From contig JAJRXN010000562.1 of the NCBI GenBank assembly GCA_024276295.1, positions 1-8,920 on the forward strand: a DNA stretch of 8,920 nt, read 5' to 3'. Each line of letters starts with the position of its first letter. Within the stretch, counting starts at the first letter, position 1. Positions 1 to 8,400 of this stretch are shown piece after piece. A model generated the notes under the pieces. The model was not told where the DNA came from, did not search any database, and saw only the letters and a list, made by a program, of their open reading frames with translations. The position numbers and the translations under genes are program-made. This stretch comes from Acidobacteriota bacterium. Its GTDB lineage: Bacteria > Acidobacteriota > Polarisedimenticolia > J045.

Positions 1-688
1 CTACATCGACGCCCGGGCGTCCCAGCTCGGACAGGTCGGACAGATCCTCCGCGGCTTCGAGATCGACCGCACGACGTTCCGCTACTTTCTCGAGGGCCAG
101 AGCCGCTTCGCCTTCGTCGTCGGTCTGCTGGTCGGTCCGGCTATGATCGCCGACGAACTGGCGGCAGGGGCCCTGCCACTGATCCTCGCGCGTCCGCTCG
201 GACGCTGGACCTACATCGCCGGCAAGCTCGCCATGCCCGCCCTCCTGCTCTCCGCGCTGACATGGGTTCCGGGACTGCTGCTCGTCCTGTTCAAGACGTC
301 GCTGTCGGGAACGACATGGCTGACAGGCAACCTGCGCATCGCGGGGGCACTGCTTGCCGCCTCCTGGTGCTGGATCGCCGTGATCTGCCTGCTGTCCCTC
401 GCATCGACGACGATCGCCGGATCACGCACCTGGGGCCGGGCTCTGTTCTTCGCGCTGTTCCTGGCCTCGGCGGCCGCCGGGCGCGGCGTCGCCGCCATCG
501 CCGGCATCGACGAGGGACTGCTGATCGACCTTTCCGCCGTAGTCAGGACGCTGTACCAGGCGATGTTCGGCGATCCGGTGACCACCGGGCTGTCGCCCTT
601 CGCGGCCGGGGTCTCCTGGTTCGCGTGGTGTGCGGCGGCGGTGGTCGTGCTCGACCGGCGCATCCGGCCGGTGAGGATCGTCCGGTGA
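1..688 (+). CDS. ABC-2 type transporter permease (5' end outside window)
   Basis: This is the C-terminal 228 residues of an integral membrane protein; the frame is open from the left edge (first whole codon at 2), so the true start is outside the window. Hydrophobic segments lie at about residues 35-50, 76-97, 112-135, 146-163 and 198-216 of the visible part. Between the first two is the segment ADELAAGALPLILARPLGRW (51-70) followed by YIAGKLA. This acidic, then 'RP..R..YI.GK' pattern is typical of ABC-2/NosY-like permeases, where it forms the cytoplasmic loop that couples to the ATPase. The downstream ATPase gene overlaps its stop codon (GTGA), so the two are surely co-translated. The substrate cannot be read from the sequence. 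The family exports lipids, polysaccharides, drugs or peptides, and the ABC assignment rests mainly on the neighbouring ATPase. Confidence 0.85.
   Translation, partial: YIDARASQLGQVGQILRGFEIDRTTFRYFLEGQSRFAFVVGLLVGPAMIADELAAGALPLILARPLGRWTYIAGKLAMPALLLSALTWVPGLLLVLFKTSLSGTTWLTGNLRIAGALLAASWCWIAVICLLSLASTTIAGSRTWGRALFFALFLASAAAGRGVAAIAGIDEGLLIDLSAVVRTLYQAMFGDPVTTGLSPFAAGVSWFAWCAAAVVVLDRRIRPVRIVR
671..677 (+). promoter_or_regulatory. Shine-Dalgarno site that fixes the GTG start of the ATPase gene
   Basis: GTGAGGA at 671-677 is followed by a 7-base spacer and GTG at 685. It lies inside the last codons of the upstream permease gene. It supports GTG 685 as start over the in-frame GTG at 712, and shows that translation of the two genes is coupled through a 4-base GTGA overlap. 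Confidence 0.6.
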
Positions 689-1644
689 CCGGCAGCAGCG
701 GGGCCCGGCCCGTGATCGTGCTCGACGGCGTCTCCCGGTTCTATGGCGACGTGCTCGGGATCAGCGACGTCACGCTCGAGATCGGGCCCGGAATCACCGG
801 GCTCGTCGGACCCAACGGATCCGGCAAGACGACCCTGATGAACCTGGTCACCGGCCTGATCCGCCCCAGCGACGGCTCGGTCCGCGTTCTCGGTCATCCG
901 CCGGACGATCCGGAGCTGCTGATGCGGCGACTCGGCTACTGCGCGCAGGTCGACGCCTTTCCGCCCGGCCTGACCGGTATCGGATTCGTGATGCGCTACC
1001 TGCTGGCTGCCGGCCTCGGCCGCTCGCGGGCCCGCGACCTCGCCCTGCGCGCGATCTCCCGCGTCGGTCTCGCCGAGGCCTGCGGGCGACGGGTCGCCGG
1101 ATACAGCAAGGGGATGCGCCAGCGGATCAAGCTGGCCCAGGCCATCGCGCACGATCCCGACGTGCTGATTCTCGACGAACCCCTCAACGGTCTCGATCCG
1201 CTCGCACGGGCGGAGATCCTCGGTCTGTTCCGGGACCTGGCCGCCGAGAACCGCACGCTGCTGATCTCGAGTCACATCCTGCACGAGGTCGACATCGTCT
1301 CCGACGCGGTGGTGCTGATGAACGACGGCTTCGTCGTCGCGGAGGGCGCGGTGCGCGACATGCGCGAGGAACTGACGACGCATCCGCTTCAGGTGCTCGT
1401 CCGCTGTTCCCGCGCCCCCCGTCTCGCCGCCCGGCTCCTGGAACTCGAAGACGTCGTCGAAGTCCGGATCCACCCCGACCGGGCCGGTTTCGTCGTCGCA
1501 AGCCGCGACGCGGATGCACTGCACCTCGCACTGGAACGGATCGTCGTCGATGACGGTGTCGAGATCGAGACGATCCTGCCGGCCGACGAGGACATCCAGG
1601 CGATCTACAACTACCTCGTATCCGGCTCCGGAGAGGCCGGCTGA
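685..1644 (+). CDS. ABC transporter ATP-binding protein (CcmA/NatA-like)
   Basis: This 319-residue cytoplasmic ATPase powers the membrane transporter formed with the flanking permeases. All nucleotide-binding motifs are present: Walker A GPNGSGKT (42-49), Q-loop Gln88, a signature of the YSKGM type (140-144), Walker B LILDEP with Asp164 and Glu165, D-loop Asp171, and switch His197. A signature of YSKGM rather than LSGGQ is common in ABC-2 exporter ATPases. After the ATPase core comes a tail of about 100 residues (from about 215) of the kind seen in drug, lipid and gliding-type exporters. It ends in a DEDIQAIYNYLV segment. The GTG start at 685 overlaps the upstream stop and has a good ribosome-binding site. 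The stop overlaps the next permease start by one base. Function as an ABC ATPase is secure; the substrate is unknown. Confidence 0.95.
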   Translation: MTGSSGARPVIVLDGVSRFYGDVLGISDVTLEIGPGITGLVGPNGSGKTTLMNLVTGLIRPSDGSVRVLGHPPDDPELLMRRLGYCAQVDAFPPGLTGIGFVMRYLLAAGLGRSRARDLALRAISRVGLAEACGRRVAGYSKGMRQRIKLAQAIAHDPDVLILDEPLNGLDPLARAEILGLFRDLAAENRTLLISSHILHEVDIVSDAVVLMNDGFVVAEGAVRDMREELTTHPLQVLVRCSRAPRLAARLLELEDVVEVRIHPDRAGFVVASRDADALHLALERIVVDDGVEIETILPADEDIQAIYNYLVSGSGEAG

Positions 1645-2486
1645 TGCGCACCGGAACCGGCCATCCCCTGCCACCCCCCTCGGCGGGACTGCGCCTGCGC
1701 CAGGTGCTCGCCGTCGCGCGGCTCGAGCTGCCGCGCGTGCTGCTGAGCCGACACGCGCTGAGCGTGACCCTGCTGGCCCTGCTCGCCGTACTCCCCTGGT
1801 TCCTTGCCCTTCTCTTCGGCAGCGCGAAGGGGCCGGGTCGCTCGATGGTCGAGTTCGCGGGGTTCGTGGAGACCGTCGTGGTACGGTTCTTCCTGTTCAT
1901 CGCCTGTCTGCTGGCCTTCGGGGGGCTGGTCCGGCGGGAACTCGAGCAGCGCACCCTGCACTACGCGTTCCTGACACCGATCCGGCGCGAGCTGTACATG
2001 GCGGGAAAGTACCTCGCATCGCTCGTCGCCGTGACGCTGGTCTTCTCGGCGAGCACATTGGCCGCGCTCGCGCTCGCGTACCTGTCCGGCGATCTCGGGG
2101 CCGGCCTCGACTACCTGCTCGCCGGCCCGGGCCCGGGACAGGCCGCCGGGTTCCTGCTGGTCGTGACTTTGGCCACGGCCACCTACGGCGCGGTCTTCTT
2201 CGCTCTCGGCCTCCTGGTCCGGCGGCCGGTTTCAGCGGGCCTGCTGCTCTTCGTCCTCGAGTGGCTGCGCCCGCTGCTTCCGGTGACACTCAAGCGGCTG
2301 ACGGTTTCCTGGTACGTCAAGAGCTTCCTGCCCCTCGGGACCCAGACCGCTCCCGTCGTCGGCATCGCCGCATCGCCGCCTGCCACCTGGGTGTCCTGCC
2401 TCGTGCTCGCGGGTGTCCTCGCCGCGTCCGCCGCGGCGGTCGTCTTCGCCGTGCGCCGGCTCGAGCCGCCCTGCCCGGGCACCTGA
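1644..2486 (+). CDS. ABC-2 type transporter permease, second subunit
   Basis: A 280-residue membrane protein, second permease of the exporter. Hydrophobic segments are at about 38-59, 77-96, 123-147, 168-192, 196-214 and 248-270, giving the six helices usual for ABC-2 permeases. A cytoplasmic loop with LVRRELEQRTLHYAFL (95-110) followed by TPIRRELYMAGKYLAS carries the same Glu-then-'R...Y..GK' coupling pattern as the first permease, so the two are probably divergent paralogues forming a heterodimer. The start ATG at 1644 shares its A with the ATPase TGA stop. GGAGAGG at 1630-1636 lies 7 bases before it. The N-terminal 20 residues are Pro/Gly/Arg-rich and precede the first helix. No substrate-specific motif is visible. 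Confidence 0.88.
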   Translation: MRTGTGHPLPPPSAGLRLRQVLAVARLELPRVLLSRHALSVTLLALLAVLPWFLALLFGSAKGPGRSMVEFAGFVETVVVRFFLFIACLLAFGGLVRRELEQRTLHYAFLTPIRRELYMAGKYLASLVAVTLVFSASTLAALALAYLSGDLGAGLDYLLAGPGPGQAAGFLLVVTLATATYGAVFFALGLLVRRPVSAGLLLFVLEWLRPLLPVTLKRLTVSWYVKSFLPLGTQTAPVVGIAASPPATWVSCLVLAGVLAASAAAVVFAVRRLEPPCPGT

Positions 2487-2546
2487 CGCCGGCATGCGGA
2501 ATAATGCGCTGCGCCGGCCGAGAGGGACCGGTCCGGAGATCCCACG

Positions 2547-3602
2547 GTGACCCACCACGAAGGCCGGCACCGCAGAGCCGCACTGGATGTCCCGCACACG
2601 CTCGTCAAGGGCGCGCTGATCGGCATCGCGAACATCATCCCGGGCGTGTCCGGCGGCACCTTCGCGCTGATCCTCGGCATCTTCGACCGCATGGTCGCCG
2701 CGATCCACTCGATCGGCCCCCGGACCGCCGGGGCCGTGCTGGCTGCCGCTCGTGGCGGCCCGGCCGGGCGCCTCGCCCCTCTCCGCGCCGAGTGGCGCCG
2801 GATCGATGGCGCGTTTCTCGCCCTGCTCGCGTCCGGCGCGCTCGCCGCGATCCTCGCCGGGGCCTTCGCCATCGAATACCTGCTGGCAAGGCACCACACG
2901 CCGACGCTGGCGTTCTTCATCGGCCTGATCCTGCCGTCCCTGGCGATCCCGTGGCGCATGATGGATCGACGGGGCGTGCGGCTGCTCGCGGTGCTTCCGG
3001 GCATCGCGCTGACGGTCGGACTCTCGCTGATGTTCCCCGGCGCCCTGGACGGGTCGGACCACCCGCTGATCGCCGCCCTGTCGGGCGCCCTGGCGGTCAG
3101 CGCGATGATCCTGCCCGGGATCTCGGGTTCCTACGTGCTGCTCGTCCTCGGGCAGTACCAGAACGTGATCGGCAAGTTGACCGGCCTGCAGCGCGGCCTG
3201 GCCGAGGGCCGCCTCGACTTTCCGGCCCTGTTCTGGCTGCTGATGCTCGCCGGCGGCATGGTCGTCGGACTGCTGCTGTTCGCGCGGCTCCTGCACTGGC
3301 TGCTCGCCCGGGCCCGCTCGACGACGCTGGCGTTCCTGATCGGCCTGCTGCTCGGTTCGCTCTGGGTGCTCTGGCCGTTCAAGGAGGTCGATCGCGGCGC
3401 GCTCGTCCGTGACCGGCACGGCGAGGTCAAGCTCGAGGTCCGGATCGCCACCGCCCCGAACCGCCTGCCGCAGGATGCGCGCGAGATCGCCTGGGCCGCC
3501 GGGGCCTTCGTGCTCGGGCTCGCCGGTTCGGCCGGCATGATCAGGATCGGCTCGACGGGAGACGGGTCGCGCGACCGCGATCAGACGGCCGGTTCGGGCT
3601 GA
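2547..3602 (+). CDS. popT: DUF368 family membrane protein, probable undecaprenyl-phosphate translocase (PopT)
   Basis: This 351-residue polytopic membrane protein belongs to DUF368. The hallmark is seen twice: NIIPGVSGGT (29-38) and ILPGISGSY (188-196), each followed about 80 residues later by a TLAFFIGL / TLAFLIGL helix (120-127, 260-267). This gives a two-fold internal repeat typical of re-entrant-loop carriers. Recent work on other bacteria, as I recall it, shows that DUF368 proteins return undecaprenyl phosphate across the inner membrane for reuse in peptidoglycan and O-antigen synthesis; the family match is seen here, the function is inferred. The start is GTG 2547, with GGAGAT at 2535-2540 and a 6-base spacer. 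The gene follows the permease by 60 bp, so it could be the last gene of that operon or have its own promoter: an AATAAT at 2500-2505 is a weak -10 candidate without a -35. The charged loop at 279-313 and the polar tail after 333 look family-variable. Confidence 0.88.
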   Translation: MTHHEGRHRRAALDVPHTLVKGALIGIANIIPGVSGGTFALILGIFDRMVAAIHSIGPRTAGAVLAAARGGPAGRLAPLRAEWRRIDGAFLALLASGALAAILAGAFAIEYLLARHHTPTLAFFIGLILPSLAIPWRMMDRRGVRLLAVLPGIALTVGLSLMFPGALDGSDHPLIAALSGALAVSAMILPGISGSYVLLVLGQYQNVIGKLTGLQRGLAEGRLDFPALFWLLMLAGGMVVGLLLFARLLHWLLARARSTTLAFLIGLLLGSLWVLWPFKEVDRGALVRDRHGEVKLEVRIATAPNRLPQDAREIAWAAGAFVLGLAGSAGMIRIGSTGDGSRDRDQTAGSG

Positions 3603-3640
3603 CCGAAGGCCCCTTATCTTCAGGGAGAGCGGAGAAGAAG

Positions 3641-3799
<159 letters not shown>

Positions 3800-4489
3800 T
3801 CAAAGCGGCTCGTTCCGACCGCTGCAGTTTCCCTCTCCGCGACGCCGGTACCCGAATCGCCCGATCAGCGGAACGAAGGATGCCGGCCCGCAGTCCTCGC
3901 GCTCGACGCCTCCGTCCGAGAGCCGCGTGACACGGACCAGTCGCTGCGCCCGTTCCTCGGCGACCGGAAGCACGAGCCGTCCGCCCTCGGCCAACTGGCG
4001 GACGAGCGTCCCGGGGATCGCCGGTCCCGCCGCCGTGGCGATGATCGCGGCATACGGCGCCTCGGCGGCCCACCCGTACGTGCCGTCGAACTGCTTGACG
4101 CTGACCTGCAGGTAGCCGAGGCGACGCAGGGTGCGTGCCGCCGCGGCCGCCAGCGCGCCGTGTCGCTCGAGCGAGAAGACGATCGCACCGAGTTCGGCCA
4201 GCACGGCCGCGTGGTACCCCGATCCGGTCCCGATCTCGAGCACTCTCCGTCCGTCGATGTCCCCCGCGAGTTCGCACATCCTGGCGACCGTCCAGGGCTG
4301 GCTGATCGTCTGCCCGAGGCCGATCGGCAGCCGCACGTCTTCGTAGGCGCGGAACCGGATCGGCTCCGGCACGAACTCGTGTCGTGGAACGCGCCCGATG
4401 GCGGCCAGAACCTCCTCACTGCGGATCCCGGCCTGTCGCAGGCCGTCCACCAGCCGCCGCAGCGCGGCCCCCGGCGCGGAGCGCTTCAA
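3800..4489 (-). CDS. pcm: Protein-L-isoaspartate O-methyltransferase
   Basis: Cytosolic repair enzyme that uses S-adenosylmethionine to methylate isoaspartyl residues in aged proteins so that they can revert to aspartate. Family motifs in order (TTG start): VPRHEFV (34-40), LPIGLGQTISQP (54-65, substrate-binding region), SAM-binding motif I VLEIGTGSGY (83-92), then an 'APYAAIIATAAGPAIP' post-II segment, 'EGGRLVLPV', and a C-terminal SFVPL. I chose TTG at 4489: it overlaps the surE stop as TTGA, has GAGGA at 4496-4500 with a 6-base spacer, and gives 229 residues, close to the usual 205-225 plus a short tail. An in-frame ATG at 4528 would add 13 Arg/Gly-rich residues (242 in all), buried in surE and without obvious family similarity. 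The C-terminal tail of about 20 residues after FVPL is basic and longer than in E. coli. It is co-transcribed with surE, as in many Proteobacteria. Confidence 0.95.
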   Translation of the reverse strand: MKRSAPGAALRRLVDGLRQAGIRSEEVLAAIGRVPRHEFVPEPIRFRAYEDVRLPIGLGQTISQPWTVARMCELAGDIDGRRVLEIGTGSGYHAAVLAELGAIVFSLERHGALAAAAARTLRRLGYLQVSVKQFDGTYGWAAEAPYAAIIATAAGPAIPGTLVRQLAEGGRLVLPVAEERAQRLVRVTRLSDGGVEREDCGPASFVPLIGRFGYRRRGEGNCSGRNEPL

Positions 4490-5259
4490 CGGGGATCCTC
4501 GTCGGCCATCACGTCCTCGAGTGCCCATTCGGCGAGGACCGGAATCGCGCGGTGGCAGGTCATGTCGGAGTGCAGTGGCGTGACCGACACGATGCCCTCA
4601 CCGACCGCCGCATGATCCGCCCCCGGGTCGGGCTCCCACTCCGACGGCGCGAGCCCGATCCAGTAGTACTCGCGGCCCTTCGGATCACGGCGTTCGATCA
4701 GGCCCTGCCGGAAGTCGCGGCGCCCCTGATGCGTCAGCCGGAGGCCACGCGCGTCGGGCGGCACGTTGACGTTGAGCAGGCTGTCGGCCGGCAGGCCGCG
4801 CTCGATCACCCTCTCAGCCAGCCGCGCCGCCACCCGGGCCGCCGAGCGCAGCGTCCGATCCGTCGCATCGGCCGTGCTCGAGACCGCGATGCTCGGAATG
4901 CCGAGAATGCGGCCCTCGAGGGCCCCCGCCACGGTGCCGGAGTACGTCACGTCTTCGCCGAGGTTGTAGCCGGCGTTGATGCCCGAGACGACGAGCGCGG
5001 GTGGCTCGCCGAGCAGATGAAACACGCCGAGGTTGACGCAGTCGGTCGGCGTACCTTCCACGGCATACCAGCCGGCGCCGACCTGGGCGATCCGCAGCGG
5101 GCTGCGGATGGTCATCGCGTGCGACGCGGCGGACTGTTCGCGATCCGGTGCCACGACGGTCACCTCCGCCCCGGACGCCGCGAGGGCCTCCGCCAGGGCG
5201 GCCAGGCCCGCGGCGCGGATGCCATCGTCGTTCGTGACCAGGATGCGGGGTCGGGACAC
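4486..5259 (-). CDS. surE: 5'/3'-nucleotidase SurE
   Basis: A 257-residue metal-dependent phosphatase that removes phosphate from nucleoside 5'- and 3'-monophosphates and, in characterised members, short polyphosphate. It is a stress-survival enzyme of the cytoplasm. The N-terminal ILVTNDDGI (6-14) carries the metal-binding Asp11 and Asp12. Further metal ligands are Ser43 in APDREQSAASHAM (37-49) and Asn95 in the SGINAGYNLGEDVTYSGTV block (92-110). The length matches E. coli SurE (about 253). The start is GTG 5259, preceded by GGAGG (5268-5272) with an 8-base spacer. The stop overlaps the pcm start, so the two are an operon. The gene diverges from the kelch-like gene across 207 bp. All expected active-site residues are present. 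Confidence 0.97.
   Translation of the reverse strand: MSRPRILVTNDDGIRAAGLAALAEALAASGAEVTVVAPDREQSAASHAMTIRSPLRIAQVGAGWYAVEGTPTDCVNLGVFHLLGEPPALVVSGINAGYNLGEDVTYSGTVAGALEGRILGIPSIAVSSTADATDRTLRSAARVAARLAERVIERGLPADSLLNVNVPPDARGLRLTHQGRRDFRQGLIERRDPKGREYYWIGLAPSEWEPDPGADHAAVGEGIVSVTPLHSDMTCHRAIPVLAEWALEDVMADEDPR
4496..4500 (-). promoter_or_regulatory. Shine-Dalgarno site for pcm inside the end of surE
   Basis: GAGGA on the minus strand, within the surE codons for its last residues (Asp-Glu-Asp), ends 6 bases before TTG 4489. It indicates translational coupling of pcm to surE and favours TTG 4489 over the ATG at 4528 as the pcm start. Confidence 0.5.
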
Positions 5260-5466
5260 GGCGCTCGCCTCCGGGAACGGGCTGTCGGACGGGCAGAAAG
5301 CCTACCGGACGGACCGGCTCCGGGCGATGGCGTCCGACGGTTGCGCCCGGGCCTTTTGGCCGTACGTTCGGGCGGACTGCCAATCCGAAACGCGACTCGT
5401 CGCGGCCCGGAGAGCGCGGGAGGGGGTGCCGGCGATCCGCCCCGCCCGGCGGAGGACCCGCAGGAC
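5260..5466. promoter_or_regulatory. Divergent intergenic region between surE and the kelch-like gene
   Basis: These 207 bp must hold the start signals for both divergent genes. Seen directly: the surE ribosome-binding site GGAGG (minus, 5268-5272) and GGAGGA at 5451-5456 for the + strand gene. On the minus strand TAGGCT (5299-5304) is a possible surE -10 element, but no -35 matches at the right distance. GGCC-TTTT-GGCC at 5350-5361 is a small inverted repeat of unknown role. No operator or riboswitch was recognised, and the promoter positions are not established. Confidence 0.3.
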
Positions 5467-8400
5467 ATGAACCCTTCGGCAAGCTCCAGGCGTCGCCCGA
5501 CTCGTCCGCCGGGTCGCGGGATGCTCGCGTCGTGCTGCACCGCGCTGCTCCTCCTCGGTGCGGCCCTGCCCGTCCTGGCGGCGGAACCGCCGGACACCGC
5601 GACGAAGCTGCGCTGGAGGCTCGAGGTCGAGTCCGAGCGCGCCCGCTGGCGCGGTGGACAGGCCCCCGACACGACGGTCGTGCAGCGACAGCTCGCCGAA
5701 GAGGCCGCGATGGAGCGGTTCCTCGAGGCGCGCGGCCGCGCGCTCGGCGGTCCGGCGCTGGAGCGGGAATGGTCGGCGATCCGCGCGAACACGCGGATGC
5801 CCGCCCGGCTCGCCAGGCTCGAGGCGGCTCTCGGGCATGATCGCACCGCGATCCTCGAAACGATGGCCCGCCCCCGGCTCGTCCGGAGACTCCTGCACGC
5901 GTTCTGGCGCAGGGATCCCGGGCGCTGGCGTGCCGCCGTGTCGCGGCTCGCGCCAGTGCGCGAGGCGCTTCTCGCGGGGCGGGAGCCGGCAGACGAGGTC
6001 CGCGCGCATCGCGTCCGGTATGTCCCGGCCTGGCTGGTCCGCGAGCCCGCCCCCGAAGACGGCCACGTCGTCGAGATCGCCAGCCCGGCCGACTGGCAGC
6101 GAATCGAGGGCCGCTGGGGCCCCGGCGACTCGCCGGGCCCGATCCATCGCACGCCGGGATTCGCGGTCTTCGAGCGCGTAGTCGAGCGTCTGCCGTCCGG
6201 CGTCGTCGAGGTGATGCGATACACGGCGCCTGCGCTGCCGTTCGACCAGTGGTGGAACGCGCACCGCGAGGAGCCCGGTCCTCCAGGCGACGCGCCCGAC
6301 GGCACTTTCTCTGCGGATGCGACGGGGAGTTCTCCCGCACCGGCGGCGCCCGGCACCGACGGGGTCTGCGACGAGAGCTGGCGGGCCGGCGTCCTCGGCG
6401 CTCTTCCGGACCCCCGTGAAGGGGCCACCGCGATCTGGACCGGAACGGAGATGATCGTCTGGGGTGGGCGGGCCGGTCCGAGCTTCGACACCGGAGGACG
6501 CTATGACCCGGTGCTCGACGCCTGGACACCGCTGCCGGACGCCGGGGCTCCCTCCCCCCGATCGTGGCACACGGCGGTCTGGACCGGCAGCGAGATGATC
6601 GTCTGGGGCGGGATCGACGGAGATCCGCTCGGTGACGGCGCCGCGTACGATCCGGCCTCGAACACCTGGCGGCCGCTCGCCACGACCGGCGCCCCGACCG
6701 CGCGCTCGCACCACACCGCGGTCTGGACCGGGACCGAGATGATCGTCTGGGGCGGCGAGAACGAGCTGTTCGAGGACGTACGGGACGGCGCGCGGTACGA
6801 CCCCGTGGCGGACACCTGGAGCCCGCTGCCCACCGGTGGCGCCCCGTCGATTCGCAAGGACCACACGGCGGTCTGGTCGGGGACCGAGATGATCGTCTGG
6901 GGCGGACGGCACCTCGGCGCGGGCCTGGGCGACGGCGCCCGGTTCGACCCCGCGACGGGGACATGGAGTCCCCTGCCGGCGCTCGACGCCCCCGCCCCCA
7001 GGTGGTTCCACACGGCCGTGTGGAGCGGGGCGGCGATGATCGTCTGGGGCGGCACGAGCAGCAGCGGCTACCTCGCGACCGGCGCGCGCTACGACCCGGC
7101 GAGCGATGCGTGGACCCCGGTCACGACGACGGCGGCGCCATCCGGACGCCGCTTCCACACCGCCGTCTGGAGCGGGGCCGAGATGATCGTCTGGGGCGGG
7201 GAGACGTCCAGTGACGGCGCGGTCACGGCAACCGGAGGCGCCTACGACCCCGCGAGCGACGCGTGGCGGGCCCTGCCGACTCTCGGTGCACCGGGTGCCC
7301 GGCGTGACCACGTCGCCGTCTGGTCCGGCTCGGAGATGATCGTCTGGAGCGGGAACTCGGGCACTGGACAGCTCGACGACGGCGGACGATACGATCCGTC
7401 GCTCGACTCCTGGAGCCCGACCACGGTTGGCGACGGTCCGGGGCCGCGGGAGCGACACACGACGGTCTGGACGGGAACCGAGATGATCGTCTGGGGCGGA
7501 ATCGAGGCCGCCGACCTGGACGATGGAGGGGCCTACGACCCGGTCCTCGACTCCTGGCGACTGCTCTCCAGCGTCGGCACGGCGTCTCCCCGTCGGGATC
7601 ACACGGCGGTCTGGACGGGGACCGAGATGATCGTCTGGGGCGGGCGCCAGGGGGAAACCCGCCTCGATGACGGCGCACGGTACGACCCCGTGACGGACGC
7701 CTGGCAACCGGTGACGCTGACCGGCGCCCCGGCGCCGCGACATTCCCACACGGCGGTATGGACCGGGACCGAGATGATCGTCTGGGGCGGCGTGGACAGC
7801 ACGATCCCGGGCAACAGCGGCGGGCGCTACGACCCGGCATCCGATTCGTGGCAACCGACGACCAAGACCGGCGCACCCGCGATCCGCGCATGGCACACCG
7901 CGGTCTGGACCGGCAGCGAGATGATCATCTGGGGCGGAGAAGGCGGAAACCACTCCTACCGCAACAACGGAGGCCGCTACGATCCGACGACCGACAGCTG
8001 GACGGCGCTCCCCACGACCGGAGCCCCCCCCGCCCGCTCGTTCCACACCGCGGTCTGGACCGGCAGCGAGATGATCGTCTGGGGCGGCTTCAGCAGTGCG
8101 GGCCAGCTCGGCGATGGCGGACGCTACGATCCGGCCGCCAACGCGTGGTCGCCCCTGACTTCCGCCGGGGCTCCGACGGCGCGCTACTACCACCGCGCGG
8201 TCTGGTCCGGCAGCGAGATGATCGTCTGGGGCGGTCTCGGCGGCGGAAGCCTCGCGAGCGGCGGACGCTACGATCCGGCGGCCGACACTTGGGCCCCGAC
8301 CAGCCTGCTCGACGCTCCGGCGGCCCGTCACCGGCACGGCCTGGTCTGGGACGACAGCGAGATGATCGTCTGGGGCGGTCTCGGCGGGACCCTCCTGCGG

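Noticed and set aside
211..1674. Long minus-strand frame opposite the ABC permease and ATPase genes
   Set aside because: Low-complexity Arg/Gly/Asp-rich translation, a typical GC-rich shadow of the ATPase gene, whose Walker motifs fix the coding strand.
2500..2505. AATAAT as a -10 box for the DUF368 gene
   Set aside because: No -35-like hexamer is found 15-19 bases upstream, and one AT-rich hexamer is weak evidence.
3603..3640. Intrinsic terminator between the DUF368 gene and the tRNA
   Set aside because: Only a 4-bp CCCT/AGGG pairing and no T-run on either strand.
5350..5361. GGCC-TTTT-GGCC as a terminator
   Set aside because: Only a 4-bp stem, no following T-run, and it lies upstream of both divergent genes, where a terminator is not expected.
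5521..5541. Lipobox-like LASC at residues 20-23 of the kelch-like protein
   Set aside because: The Cys lies at the start, not the end, of the hydrophobic core, so cleavage there would leave the core on the mature protein; an ordinary Sec signal peptide fits better.
5302..8337. A 1011-codon open frame on the minus strand with a repeating APDDHLxxGPDRxV pattern
   Set aside because: It is the reverse complement of the TAVWTGTEMIVWG repeats of the + strand gene. Its periodicity is inherited, it runs without a break across the surE-proximal spacer, and it resembles no known protein; the + frame has a signal peptide, a ribosome-binding site and recognisable repeats.
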